Positions 23,453 to 31,626 of a DNA stretch of 32,333 bases are shown in pieces (position 1 is the stretch's first letter; the number at the start of each line of letters is the position of its first letter). The DNA lies in the IMG/VR virus record IMGVR_UViG_3300034060_000831, positions 1 through 32,333 of that record, one strand, 5' to 3'. Origin of the DNA: a virus. The position numbers and the translations under genes are program-made. The notes beneath the pieces are model-generated. The model searched no databases, was not told where the DNA came from, and saw only the letters and a program-made list of their open reading frames with translations.

Positions 23453-24706
23453 TTATAGAAACCATGAACTAGGTTTAGCTCCTGAACCACTTGCTCCAGA
23501 TGACTTTGATTTAGTCACTTGTCTTGCAACTTCTCCAAATAACTGATCTGTCTTTTTAGACACACCTGTTCTTTGTATAGTTGATAATGTAGGATCTTTT
23601 TCCAACATCTTTATAAGAAGTCCCACTTTAACTTTCATTGCATGGTTCTCTGGTCTTTTCATATCCAAGATAGCACGATCAAAGTCTGTTAGTGTTTCTC
23701 CTGTTGGAGTTTTCCACTTATCAACTAATAAGAAGTCTTGTAGTTCTGTTGCTAATTTTGGATTGATTGGAATACCATCAAACTCTTTTGCTTTAACTTT
23801 TTCATTAAGAATATCTTGTACGTTCTTAATGTATTGATTTCTGATTTGAGCTTTTTGTTGTAACTCAGCTTCAGATTTCTGTTCTAATTGTTGTAACTTG
23901 GCTGCTTCTTTTTTAACCAACACTTTGTGGTTTTTAGTAGCTACACTTTCAAGATCACCATAATTCTGAAGTCTTTCAATTTCTGAATCTATATCTTCAG
24001 CATCAAATCCTTGATCTGATAATGCTTGTTTCATTATTGATATCTGGTTACTTTCTTGTGAAAGATCCATTTCAGCAAATCCAACAACATTGTTATATGT
24101 AGTGAAGTAATCTTTTGGATCAACTCCTTTTACAAATATGGCATCAAAAGCTTCTTGATAATCTTCTCCAAATTGTCCTATGAAGTTTTGTACTATTTCA
24201 CTAGCACCTTTTTTCTTTTCATTTTCAAATCTTTCTAAAAACTCTTCTGCAGTGGATACTGGTTCTGGATCTTCGTCATCATCATTGGTGAATACACCTA
24301 GTTTATAAAGATCGTTAGCAAGAGCAGTGAATTGTGTACCTTGTGGAGTGTCATCATCATCAGCGTCAGCAGTAGCTTCTGGAGCTTTTGCAGGTTTTGC
24401 TGGTGCAGGTGTATCATCGTCCTCATCTTCATCATCACTTAAGAAATCAGCAATCATAGATTGTCCATCTAATTTCTCTTCATCTGTTTTACCATCAACG
24501 CTTTTAGGAGGAACAATGTCCTTACCCTTAGGAACTGCTGGTGCATCTGGTGCAGCAGGAGCATCTGCGTCTTTAATGATAGGTGTAACATCTTCTGGAT
24601 TCGATGTTGATGTTTCAGGGGAAAACAAGTCATTTAATAGTTCTTGGTTACCCATTCCCATTTCCATAGTACCTTGGATACTAAAGTTATCTAAATTATC
24701 AGCCAT
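23453..24706 (-). CDS. Acidic scaffold-like protein upstream of the capsid gene
   Basis: This 417-residue protein is strongly acidic in its first 150 residues (DFLSDDEDEDDDTPAPAKPA near 86-105) and rich in Ala and Pro. A helical centre and a coiled-coil region (AKLQQLEQKSEAELQQKAQI) follow, and the C-terminus is basic and Ser/Gly-rich (TKSKSSGASGSGAKPSSWFL). Acidic disordered N-terminus, coiled coil and basic capsid-binding tail are the usual plan of phage scaffolding proteins, and the gene lies between portal and major capsid genes as those do. The start follows a promoter-bearing gap, and the leader has TAAATAAAACCAAA. A cargo or internal head protein is the alternative. Confidence 0.7.
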   Translation of the reverse strand: MADNLDNFSIQGTMEMGMGNQELLNDLFSPETSTSNPEDVTPIIKDADAPAAPDAPAVPKGKDIVPPKSVDGKTDEEKLDGQSMIADFLSDDEDEDDDTPAPAKPAKAPEATADADDDDTPQGTQFTALANDLYKLGVFTNDDDEDPEPVSTAEEFLERFENEKKKGASEIVQNFIGQFGEDYQEAFDAIFVKGVDPKDYFTTYNNVVGFAEMDLSQESNQISIMKQALSDQGFDAEDIDSEIERLQNYGDLESVATKNHKVLVKKEAAKLQQLEQKSEAELQQKAQIRNQYIKNVQDILNEKVKAKEFDGIPINPKLATELQDFLLVDKWKTPTGETLTDFDRAILDMKRPENHAMKVKVGLLIKMLEKDPTLSTIQRTGVSKKTDQLFGEVARQVTKSKSSGASGSGAKPSSWFL

Positions 24707-24739
24707 ATGTAGTTGTATTTGTGTTTGGTTTTATTTATG

Positions 24740-24770
24740 TAAAAGTATAATAAGGGTTTTTAATATCAAA
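24740..24770 (-). promoter_or_regulatory. Candidate promoter for the scaffold-capsid transcript
   Basis: On the minus strand TTTG (24770-24767) is followed after 19 bases by TACTTTTA (24747-24740), a 7 of 8 match to TAnnTTTG. It lies 33 bases before the scaffold start, in the only sizeable gap (24707-24850) between the portal and capsid genes. An extra promoter here would raise capsid over portal expression. Confidence 0.5.
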
Positions 24771-24850
24771 GAGTTATAGACCAATGTGACCCAATTTTCT
24801 AAATAATATAGCATTAATGTGTTTTACCCTTATCTATTTGGGAACTTTTT

Positions 24851-27436
24851 TTAACTTTTTTTGTTATTTCTTCCCTTAGCATTCTCTTTTGCCACTGCAA
24901 GATCGTTTGCCATATTCTCTCTAGCCACTTGTAATTTCTCTTTTTCTATAGAAAATTTATCAGAAGCTTGTTTATTCTTAGCTTGAATATCAGCTATCTG
25001 TAACCCATAGTCTTTTGCAGCTTTCTGTTGCTCCATGTTTATTTTACTTACTTCTAATACATCAGGAACAGCGTTAGCATTAACATCTTCGCTTTCCACT
25101 TTACCAAATCCTGTAGCTTGTATAATAGCAATCTTCTCTTTAGACTGTCTATCAAGTTCTTTTTGGTAATTGTCATTAACTTGTTGCTCTTGTGCCAATT
25201 GAGCAGCTTGTTGTAATGTAGCTTGAGCTTGTTCTTGTTGAGATTGTTGTTGTTGTTCAGCAAGTTGTTGCTGTTGTTCTTGTAGAGCAATTTGTCTATC
25301 TCTAAGATCTTTGAATGTTTTCTTAAGCTCTCTTTGAGATTTAGAACTATAAAGTTCCACTACATCATAAAGTGTGCCACCATTCTGAATAATAGCTTGA
25401 GAAAGTTGTCTAAGCTCATTAAACATTTGTGTGTCTTCTGGTCTATTGGTTAAGAACACTTTTAAGTCACGAAATTTAAGATCTGACCCATTCACCTGTA
25501 CGAATGCAGATAGTCCCTCAGAAGTGATGTATGAAAGCGTAGATTGAGGTTTAGAACTCTCTACATATAATGCAGCATCAATAATAGCTTGGTACAATTG
25601 TCCCATAACATATTCATGAGCTACAAACAATGGTTCTGTTTGAGAATAACTTTGCTGCATAGCAGTGTTAGTACCTGTTGCACTCTCTGAAGCAGATACA
25701 CTTCCCATACGTTGTTTAGACATACCAACAAGTTCCCAACATTCAGCTTTCATTTGTTGAGCTAAGCTATATCTAGATTGTATCTCCTGCGTACGTGTAA
25801 GATCAAGAGCTGTAAATTGATTGAATGAACTAGGAGCTTTTAAGTTCTCTGGACTGTCATCAATAAATACCACACCTCTGTTTCTCGCTTCCATTTCCCA
25901 TATATCAAGAGCATCTTGTGCATCTCCATCTTTAGGAATAGGAATATGTCTCAATGACATAAGTTGAACCTTACCAACTTCTTTTTCTAGAAGTTTATAT
26001 AATTGGTTCATACATACATTATATATAACCTGAAAAGGTTTCATAAGATCTACTAGACTTCTAGCTTCTGTATTCTTTACCTCATAGGTTGTTCCTATAA
26101 TAGGACAGTAGTTTAATAACTTGAATGGTTTGATGTGATAGATGTCTGGTCCAATTTTAGTTCCTTGATACCACTCATTAACCCATCCCCACTCTAATGA
26201 TTGTTGTGTAGGTATGGTTCCTGACTTGTAGGTTTCATCAACAAGTATTGATTGCTCATTACCAAATTCATCTACATAGATAAGCTTACCTATTTTTCTT
26301 TTAGAGATCCAATAACTACGTACAACAACATACTTATAACCAAATGAACTAACATTGTTTGTTAGCCCTAAGAAGTCTTTAAGTCCATCATTGTTCTCTT
26401 TCATTTCTGATTCAATGATCATACGTGTCTGTAACACTAATGGGTCAAATGTATCATACATTACAGAGTCTTGTCCAGGAATAGCATCTGGATTACCTAA
26501 GTTTGATTCACGTACATTGATTAGTCCATAATCTTGTAGCGATGAACGTAAGTGGTCAATTTCCTCTTTCGTAAGATCTGGTATGCTTTCAATGATCTCT
26601 GAAAGCTCCATAACTTGTACTGTACCAGCAGCATAGGCTCCCTGAGCTCTACCAGTTGGATCTGATATCCATTTTCTATCAGGAGTAGTAAGAAACCAAG
26701 TGTTCTTTGGGTTGGCCACTTCGATATTGAACCCAAGTTTCGAGTTGTCTTCATATATATGGTAAAATTCTCTAGCAGAGATTAGCATGTCTCTGAATGC
26801 GTCTTCTGATTTTTCTTTTAAATTAAACTCAGCTTTCTGACATGTAAGGATGTGATTAGCCCATTTCTCAGCAACAGATGTATAGCTATCTAATTGATCC
26901 TTAACTTGTTCCATAGTCAATTGCTGTAATTGCTCATCATCAATCTCTTCACCAGCAATCGCTGCTTTCTGCATTAATTGTTGTTTAACTTGAGCTATTA
27001 CATATTCTTGTAACGTATCAGTTTTGAATTGTAGTTCTTCTGCCTGACTATCATCATCAAAAGCTTTCACTCTAAATGTATCAGGACGTTTAGAGATCTC
27101 TCCTACCAACTCATTAACAGGAGTGGTAATAATAGAATACATCTTAACATAAGCAGGAAGTTCTAGATCAGATGTTAATACATCTGTAAAGCTTCTCACT
27201 TCTGGTTCTTGATAGAAATCCTCCATACGAAGAATACCTTTCATAAGATCGTAGTTCTTAACAAATGTGTCTCTATTCTTTACATACTCAGCATATGCTT
27301 TGTTGGAGAAATAGTCCATTGTGTTCTTGATCCAACTCTCATCCATCTTCTCCTTCTCTGTCTTAAACTGATCAGGGAATATATTCAGATAAGCATATCT
27401 GATAGTTGCATCTTTGGTATATCTAATTATTGCCAT
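24851..27436 (-). CDS. Portal protein (crAss-like)
   Basis: This 861-residue protein follows the large terminase gene by one base and precedes the scaffold and capsid genes, which is the portal position. The length is typical of crAss-like portals, larger than most. The N-terminal 650 residues carry mixed alpha-beta sequence with the look of a portal wing and stem (DLTRTQEIQSRYSLAQQMKA, MSKQRMGSVSASESATGTNT). The C-terminus is a long helical barrel-like part: Gln-rich at about 710-765, then a motif DVNANAVPDVLE near 780-793 resembling a calcium-binding thrombospondin/EF-type loop, then Lys- and Glu-rich coil ending KENAKGRNNKKS. It forms the twelve-fold ring for DNA packaging and tail docking. 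Confidence 0.85.
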   Translation of the reverse strand: MAIIRYTKDATIRYAYLNIFPDQFKTEKEKMDESWIKNTMDYFSNKAYAEYVKNRDTFVKNYDLMKGILRMEDFYQEPEVRSFTDVLTSDLELPAYVKMYSIITTPVNELVGEISKRPDTFRVKAFDDDSQAEELQFKTDTLQEYVIAQVKQQLMQKAAIAGEEIDDEQLQQLTMEQVKDQLDSYTSVAEKWANHILTCQKAEFNLKEKSEDAFRDMLISAREFYHIYEDNSKLGFNIEVANPKNTWFLTTPDRKWISDPTGRAQGAYAAGTVQVMELSEIIESIPDLTKEEIDHLRSSLQDYGLINVRESNLGNPDAIPGQDSVMYDTFDPLVLQTRMIIESEMKENNDGLKDFLGLTNNVSSFGYKYVVVRSYWISKRKIGKLIYVDEFGNEQSILVDETYKSGTIPTQQSLEWGWVNEWYQGTKIGPDIYHIKPFKLLNYCPIIGTTYEVKNTEARSLVDLMKPFQVIYNVCMNQLYKLLEKEVGKVQLMSLRHIPIPKDGDAQDALDIWEMEARNRGVVFIDDSPENLKAPSSFNQFTALDLTRTQEIQSRYSLAQQMKAECWELVGMSKQRMGSVSASESATGTNTAMQQSYSQTEPLFVAHEYVMGQLYQAIIDAALYVESSKPQSTLSYITSEGLSAFVQVNGSDLKFRDLKVFLTNRPEDTQMFNELRQLSQAIIQNGGTLYDVVELYSSKSQRELKKTFKDLRDRQIALQEQQQQLAEQQQQSQQEQAQATLQQAAQLAQEQQVNDNYQKELDRQSKEKIAIIQATGFGKVESEDVNANAVPDVLEVSKINMEQQKAAKDYGLQIADIQAKNKQASDKFSIEKEKLQVARENMANDLAVAKENAKGRNNKKS

Positions 27437-27437
27437 T

Positions 27438-29459
27438 TTATCTAAACAATTTACTTTTTGGTGTGTTAAACATTGTTCTGCTCTCTGTAAAGAGCGTATT
27501 CTTTTTGTTCTTAGTGAACATTGATTTGATTCTTACATCCTGTTCACCTCCTATTTTTCCCATAATGGGATCTAGTTTCATAGCAAGAGCCACAGCTAAT
27601 TCTGCAGCAATGATTCTATCAAAGTTACCTTGTTCGTTATACTGGATCATCTCCTCTAATAGAACAGGGTCAAATATCTTTGACATTCCTTTTATTTCTG
27701 ATATGATGTTTCCATCATCATCTTTCTCTACATGTATAGCTTCCTCTGTATACTTCTTAAGACATCCATGAAGGAAGTCTCGTATTTTATCAGAAGACCT
27801 GTGTATTCCATAATCCCTTCTAACTGTGGTGTTTGGAACAATTTCCTTTAACCACTCAGGTTGTTTCTCTAAATAATGTTGATCTCCTTTGGCTATCATG
27901 TAGTCAATAAATGAGATCTCATCATTCTCACATAGAGCTCTAGCATTATAATACTTGATGAGGTAGCGAGCTTGCTCTTCCCATGTTTCTTTCTTGTCTG
28001 GTCTAGCACAATAGCTGGCTACAAACATATCTTGATACTTCTCTCCTGCAATAGCATGCATACGTTTATATATGTACACAGATCCTAATGAGCTTGAATA
28101 GGCAGACTTTCCTTGTCTATAAGGGTCAATCCCTGCAACATAAAGTCCATAAGGAGGAGCTTCAATTGGAAACTCATATATCACTACAGGAGCATCTTTC
28201 ATATCACTATTCTTCAGAGGGAAGTTTGATATAGGAAGTTTATCTGTAAACTCATGCTTAACACCATCTCCATCATCATATAAAAAAACAGGTGTACCTG
28301 TTCTTTCTTGCATCAATAGTCTGGTTTTCTGACGTTTAGCTGCTTCTATATCAAAGATGTTTGTGTCTTCGTTTAAGAATATGTCATCCACTTCTTGTGG
28401 ATAGTACATCTTCTCTTTCAGATAGGCCATTCTATCACCAGCTTTCTTAAGCTTCTCTAGATTGCCATTGGTAATTTCTGTAGCCTTGTCTTCATTACTG
28501 ACCATCATCTTCACTTGATATAGAGAAGATCCTTCTGGTTTTTCTAAGAAAGCACCAAGAGAAGATTCTTCCTTGGCTTCCATTCTATATTTATGTGATA
28601 TAAATAACCCATGCACTCTCTTATCATCCTTTGCATTGTTGTATTCTAGGAAGTTGAAGTTTTCTACATCGAACATTAAGCTCTTTGCGTCCATGAACAT
28701 CTTCATGTCTCCACCTGTACCTGTAAGTATGGGTGAACATCCCCAACCAAATGGTGTTGTAAAACCTGGTATAGCAGCTTGAAGACCACGTAAGAATGAT
28801 CCTTTTCCAATCTCATCAATAATAAGTCTACGAGGTTTGGTACCTGCAATAGCCTCTTCATTGTTACCACCATCTAAGTTTCTTATAAGAATCTGAGAGA
28901 AGGGTATTCTCTCTCCTGCCTTGGTCTTAATCCCTAGGGTAACTTGGTTCTTCCAGTTATCCTCTACCCTCTGCCATCTCCAAGCTTTAGGTAGGAAGTT
29001 TAATCCCTTGTCAATCTTATCTGTAATCAGCTTAATATCAGGAGCATTCAGTCCTGCAATAATGTTCTGACTGTTCTCATCAAACGTAGCTCCTTGTCCT
29101 ATATAGGATGCTTCAATAACAGACTTAGCAAAACGACGAATACCTAGTATAACTAGGCCTTTCTTTTCTTTATGTGCTCTGTCTATTTCATTTGTTACCA
29201 ACCACTCATTATCTCTGAGCAGTGGATTAGCATACTTCTGGTTGATTCTACCAAACTCATCTATGGTATCCACCTCTGTATGCCATATGTTTAAATGCCA
29301 ATATAGAAATGGATTGATGTATTGTCCATCCATCATACAGCCATTCATACAAAGTTCCTTATGGAAATTGAAGAATGCTTTGTACTCACTAGATGTTTCA
29401 TCTGGAATACGTCCTTGATTGATAAACCAATCCTTATACTCTATATTATGTAATTGCAT
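27438..29459 (-). CDS. terL: Terminase large subunit (packaging ATPase and nuclease)
   Basis: This 673-residue protein has an N-terminal ATPase and a C-terminal RNase H-type nuclease. GIRRFAKS at 106-113 fits the Walker A position, but with Ala where Gly usually precedes Lys. RRLIIDE at 210-216 is the Walker B strand with its catalytic Glu. In the nuclease, AGIDPYRQGKS (442-452) supplies the first Asp, CENDE (510-514) an acidic site, and FDRIIAAELAVALA (613-626) the last Asp and helix, a phrase typical of crAss-like TerL. It powers DNA translocation through the portal and cuts the concatemer. The start shares one base with the stop of the 110-residue gene; the portal gene follows at once. Confidence 0.93.
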   Translation of the reverse strand: MQLHNIEYKDWFINQGRIPDETSSEYKAFFNFHKELCMNGCMMDGQYINPFLYWHLNIWHTEVDTIDEFGRINQKYANPLLRDNEWLVTNEIDRAHKEKKGLVILGIRRFAKSVIEASYIGQGATFDENSQNIIAGLNAPDIKLITDKIDKGLNFLPKAWRWQRVEDNWKNQVTLGIKTKAGERIPFSQILIRNLDGGNNEEAIAGTKPRRLIIDEIGKGSFLRGLQAAIPGFTTPFGWGCSPILTGTGGDMKMFMDAKSLMFDVENFNFLEYNNAKDDKRVHGLFISHKYRMEAKEESSLGAFLEKPEGSSLYQVKMMVSNEDKATEITNGNLEKLKKAGDRMAYLKEKMYYPQEVDDIFLNEDTNIFDIEAAKRQKTRLLMQERTGTPVFLYDDGDGVKHEFTDKLPISNFPLKNSDMKDAPVVIYEFPIEAPPYGLYVAGIDPYRQGKSAYSSSLGSVYIYKRMHAIAGEKYQDMFVASYCARPDKKETWEEQARYLIKYYNARALCENDEISFIDYMIAKGDQHYLEKQPEWLKEIVPNTTVRRDYGIHRSSDKIRDFLHGCLKKYTEEAIHVEKDDDGNIISEIKGMSKIFDPVLLEEMIQYNEQGNFDRIIAAELAVALAMKLDPIMGKIGGEQDVRIKSMFTKNKKNTLFTESRTMFNTPKSKLFR

Positions 29460-29791
29460 TATCCTCTACCTTTTAAGAATTCTTCTGCCATAGAGCCAAG
29501 CTCTGCACCACCACGTGTTTCCACCTTCTTAGCTTCCTCTTTCTCACGTAGTTTATCTACTTGCTCAAGCAATGCTAGGTAGTTCTTCATTGTCTCTTGG
29601 ACAAACTTACCTTGAGCCTCAATAGAGGCAATCACCATTGGCATAGCACCACCAGCTTTGGTTTCTTTCCATTTGATTCTATCCTCTAATGTATGTAAAG
29701 GATTAGCATCAACGTAAGCTTTCCAACTCTCCAATTGAGCTTCTGCCCAATCAAGTTCTGTATTGATGTATGTGTTTCTTTTTACTGCCAT
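29459..29791 (-). CDS. Small helical protein before terL, possible small terminase subunit
   Basis: This 110-residue protein begins MAVKRNTYINTELDWAEAQL. It is almost all helical and has a coiled-coil stretch (FVQETMKNYLALLEQVDKLREKEEAKK, residues about 63-89, described here by position) and a Gly-containing C-terminus (FLKGRG). Its stop overlaps the start of terL by one base, the usual coupling of small and large terminase genes, and the coiled coil would allow a ring oligomer. No clear N-terminal DNA-binding helix-turn-helix is seen, so the terminase role is only a positional inference. The leader AACTACAT just before ATG is shared with other late genes. Confidence 0.6.
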   Translation of the reverse strand: MAVKRNTYINTELDWAEAQLESWKAYVDANPLHTLEDRIKWKETKAGGAMPMVIASIEAQGKFVQETMKNYLALLEQVDKLREKEEAKKVETRGGAELGSMAEEFLKGRG

Positions 29792-29812
29792 TATGTAGTT
29801 GGTATTATGTTA

Positions 29813-30088
29813 TTATTCCTCCTCTTCCTCGAACAATGTTCTCTCCAAATTCATGCCATCTTTTATTATCTCCTCTATTTCCTCTTCATCTATATGAGGA
29901 GAATCCATGTTTAATTCTAGTTCATATTTCTCTAAAGCAAAAAGAAACTCCTTATCTGTAACACCCCATATATCGTCATATCCATCCAATGCTGTAGAAA
30001 TATGTCTTCCTATATTATATGTTGGATGGGCCTTGTGTAATCTCTCTAACACATGTATGATTTTTCGATAAGGGTTTTGTCTGCTCAT
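29813..30088 (-). CDS. Small acidic-tailed protein of unknown function
   Basis: This 91-residue protein starts MSRQNPYRKIIHVLERLHKA, basic at the N-terminus (PYRKIIHVLERLHKAHPTYN) and strongly acidic at the C-terminus (EEEIEEIIKDGMN, FEEEEE). It looks like a small helical protein with opposite charges at its ends, as in some chaperone-like or assembly-interacting proteins. It lies in the compact gene train before terL, 21 bases upstream of the 110-residue gene and six bases after the previous one. No family is recognised. Confidence 0.6.
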   Translation of the reverse strand: MSRQNPYRKIIHVLERLHKAHPTYNIGRHISTALDGYDDIWGVTDKEFLFALEKYELELNMDSPHIDEEEIEEIIKDGMNLERTLFEEEEE

Positions 30089-30094
30089 GATGTA

Positions 30095-30373
30095 TTATAT
30101 TAAATCTTCAATGTCATCATCAGAAAGAGGAGAAGGTGGAGTTGAATCACTTGTATTGTCTATTAAAAAATCCATTCCATGATCTATTACTTCCTCTTCC
30201 TCCTCAATATCAGGAGATAAATACTCAGGCTTCACAGTAATCTTAAGAGTGTCTCTTGGTACCTCTCCTTCATTGTCCTCATTACCTGATAAATCAATAA
30301 AATCAGCCCCATTCTCAAACAGATCTGTAAGGATATCTATGAATGGTCCTAATGGTATTTTACGTAGCATCAT
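30095..30373 (-). CDS. Small acidic protein of unknown function
   Basis: This 92-residue, strongly acidic protein starts MMLRKIPLGPFIDILTDLFE. It has a helical beginning and then acidic, disordered-looking stretches (DIEEEEEVIDHGMD near 55-68, SPLSDDDIEDLI at the end). It overlaps the stop of the upstream zinc-ribbon-type gene by 14 bases, so it is in the same transcript. It could mimic DNA or bind a basic partner such as the HU-like protein encoded nearby. That is a guess from charge; no motif supports it. Confidence 0.55.
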   Translation of the reverse strand: MMLRKIPLGPFIDILTDLFENGADFIDLSGNEDNEGEVPRDTLKITVKPEYLSPDIEEEEEVIDHGMDFLIDNTSDSTPPSPLSDDDIEDLI

Positions 30374-30638
30374 TTTCTTCTGGCATTGGTTGTGCTACCC
30401 ATTTCTTCAATGGACATTCACAAGTTAAACATTTGGTCTTAGCAGATAGCGTACATCCACAATTAGTGCAATGTGCATCCACCCTTATTGTATTATAATC
30501 CTTCTTATTAGAAGAATGCTCTTCACATGCTCCACATATAGCAAGTCTTTCATTGCTCACATGTTGAATAAAGGCTTTTTGTCTTTCCTCAGGAAGAAGG
30601 TGATTCTTCCATCCCTCAAATATCTGTCCCAGGCTCAT
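30360..30638 (-). CDS. Small zinc-ribbon-like Cys-rich protein
   Basis: This 92-residue protein has eight Cys in ordered pairs: C35-x2-C38, C57-x2-C60-x-C62, C70-x2-C73-x-C75 (ICGACEE, HCTNCGC, KCLTCECP). This layout fits one or two zinc-binding knuckles. A helical N-terminus (IFEGWKNHLLPEERQKAFIQ) precedes them. Its gene overlaps the HU-like gene by 23 bases and the next acidic gene by 14 bases, so it belongs to one transcript with the packaging genes. A DNA- or RNA-binding or assembly role is possible. Zinc binding is inferred from Cys spacing only. Confidence 0.75.
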   Translation of the reverse strand: MSLGQIFEGWKNHLLPEERQKAFIQHVSNERLAICGACEEHSSNKKDYNTIRVDAHCTNCGCTLSAKTKCLTCECPLKKWVAQPMPEENDAT

Positions 30639-30984
30639 TGATTTTTGGTTTTAATGTTTTAATATCGTTTAATATTGAGATTAGTCTCTGTTCTGTAGAA
30701 TGTCTCTTCTTATCTGATAAAGAATCATCAGCTAATAGGTTCTCATATGATTGTTTTATCCTAATAAACTTATCATATTGTGTTTGAGCTTTCTTCTGGT
30801 TGAAATAAAACTTACCAAAACCAGAGATCTCTATACTATCATGTATATCAAGAGCATCATTGGCTGAATCAAACTGATGTGTGACAACAGCATCGATAGT
30901 CTTTTCAGGCACCATCATACTAATTGCCATCTTCTTGATGATCCACTCTTTCACTGACATTGATTGGGGCTTCTTCATGCACAA
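30616..30984 (-). CDS. HU/IHF-like DNA-binding protein
   Basis: This protein of up to 122 residues has the HU/IHF N-terminal signature: a helix pair (MSVKEWIIKKMAISMMVPEK, then IDAVVTHQFDSANDALDI), then IEISGFGKFYFNQKK at about 51-65, the glycine turn before the beta arm. The arm itself is short and the last 55 residues are helical and basic. The start may be the third Met (30960) rather than the first (30984); both overlap the upstream gene. HU-like proteins bend DNA and are encoded by crAss-like phages. Position before the terminase genes would suit a role in packaging or DNA organisation. Confidence 0.75.
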   Translation of the reverse strand: MCMKKPQSMSVKEWIIKKMAISMMVPEKTIDAVVTHQFDSANDALDIHDSIEISGFGKFYFNQKKAQTQYDKFIRIKQSYENLLADDSLSDKKRHSTEQRLISILNDIKTLKPKINEPGTDI

Positions 30985-31309
30985 GTTTTATATTCAACAT
31001 TAAGTCTTTCTTGAAATCTATGATAATCTTAGGATTTACCTTCACCTTACCATTCTCCTTAATAAATATACCTAGTCTCTTAAGTTTAGAAACAATATTA
31101 TTGATGGTGGGTGATGTACTGTTGTAGGTTTTGCAGAACTCCTCTCTTACATTAGCATAGGTGATGTTTCCCTTGATAGCTGTAAAAGCTATGAGTTGTA
31201 TTTCTCTCTCTGTGAGATGTAGATTATTTATTGTAAACAATATGCTATAATACTTCTCTGCTAACTGCATGTCAGTCTGTACAACCTTCTTAAGACTCTG
31301 TACTATCAT
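30920..31309 (-). CDS. Winged-helix DNA-binding-type small protein, first gene of the late operon
   Basis: This 129-residue protein carries a helix-turn-helix-like stretch: LTEREIQLIAFTAIKG (32-47), then VREEFCKTYNSTSPTINNIV (54-73) with Ser-Pro-Thr-Ile-Asn in the position of a recognition helix, and KLKRLGIFIKENGKVKV as the wing. This is the plan of a MarR- or replication-type winged helix. It is the first gene after the divergent region and is preceded by a perfect Bacteroidota-type promoter at 31332-31361. It could control its own operon or bind DNA for packaging. The stop overlaps the next gene by 41 to 65 bases, depending on which Met starts that gene. Confidence 0.65.
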   Translation of the reverse strand: MIVQSLKKVVQTDMQLAEKYYSILFTINNLHLTEREIQLIAFTAIKGNITYANVREEFCKTYNSTSPTINNIVSKLKRLGIFIKENGKVKVNPKIIIDFKKDLMLNIKLVHEEAPINVSERVDHQEDGN

Positions 31310-31331
31310 CGTAATTTAGTTTTATTACTGA

Positions 31332-31361
31332 CAAAGATATATAATAAAAAAACATAATCAA
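31332..31361 (-). promoter_or_regulatory. Strong candidate promoter for the leftward late operon
   Basis: On the minus strand TTG (31361-31359) is followed after 19 bases by TATCTTTG (31339-31332), a full match to the Bacteroidota -7 element TAnnTTTG at the standard spacing. It lies 22 bases before the start of the winged-helix gene, the first gene of the long minus-strand run. Confidence 0.65.
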
Positions 31362-31626
31362 TACATAAGAGACAAATATTTTATTCCTATGCTATATTAT
31401 GAATACTTATTTAGACCTATATAGATATAAACAAACCCACCCACCCACCAAAGGTATAAACAAAAACTGGTCTGCTCCAAATTTTTTTTCCAAAATTTTT
31501 TTCCCAACTTGAATACCCATCGTGTGTATGGGGTTTGAGACCCATTCCAACAAACTACCCCACCTATTGTTTGGAAGTTGGGGGTAGCCCCCTGACTGAA
31601 ATAATAATCCATAAAAAACAGAAAAA
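31362..31626. other. Divergent non-coding region with C-rich repeats and small hairpins
   Basis: This region separates the leftward and rightward genes and looks unlike the rest of the window. It holds CCCACCCACCCACC (31436-31449), which gives G-runs able to form a quadruplex on the other strand, two similar T-runs (TCCAAAATTTTTTT-like near 31485-31505), a CCCAT/ATGGG stem near 31517-31533, and a perfect GGGGG-TAG-CCCCC stem (31580-31592) about 35 bases before the plus-strand gene. A weak open reading on the minus strand crosses it, but with no support. It may be a control region or an origin-like element. Confidence 0.5.
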
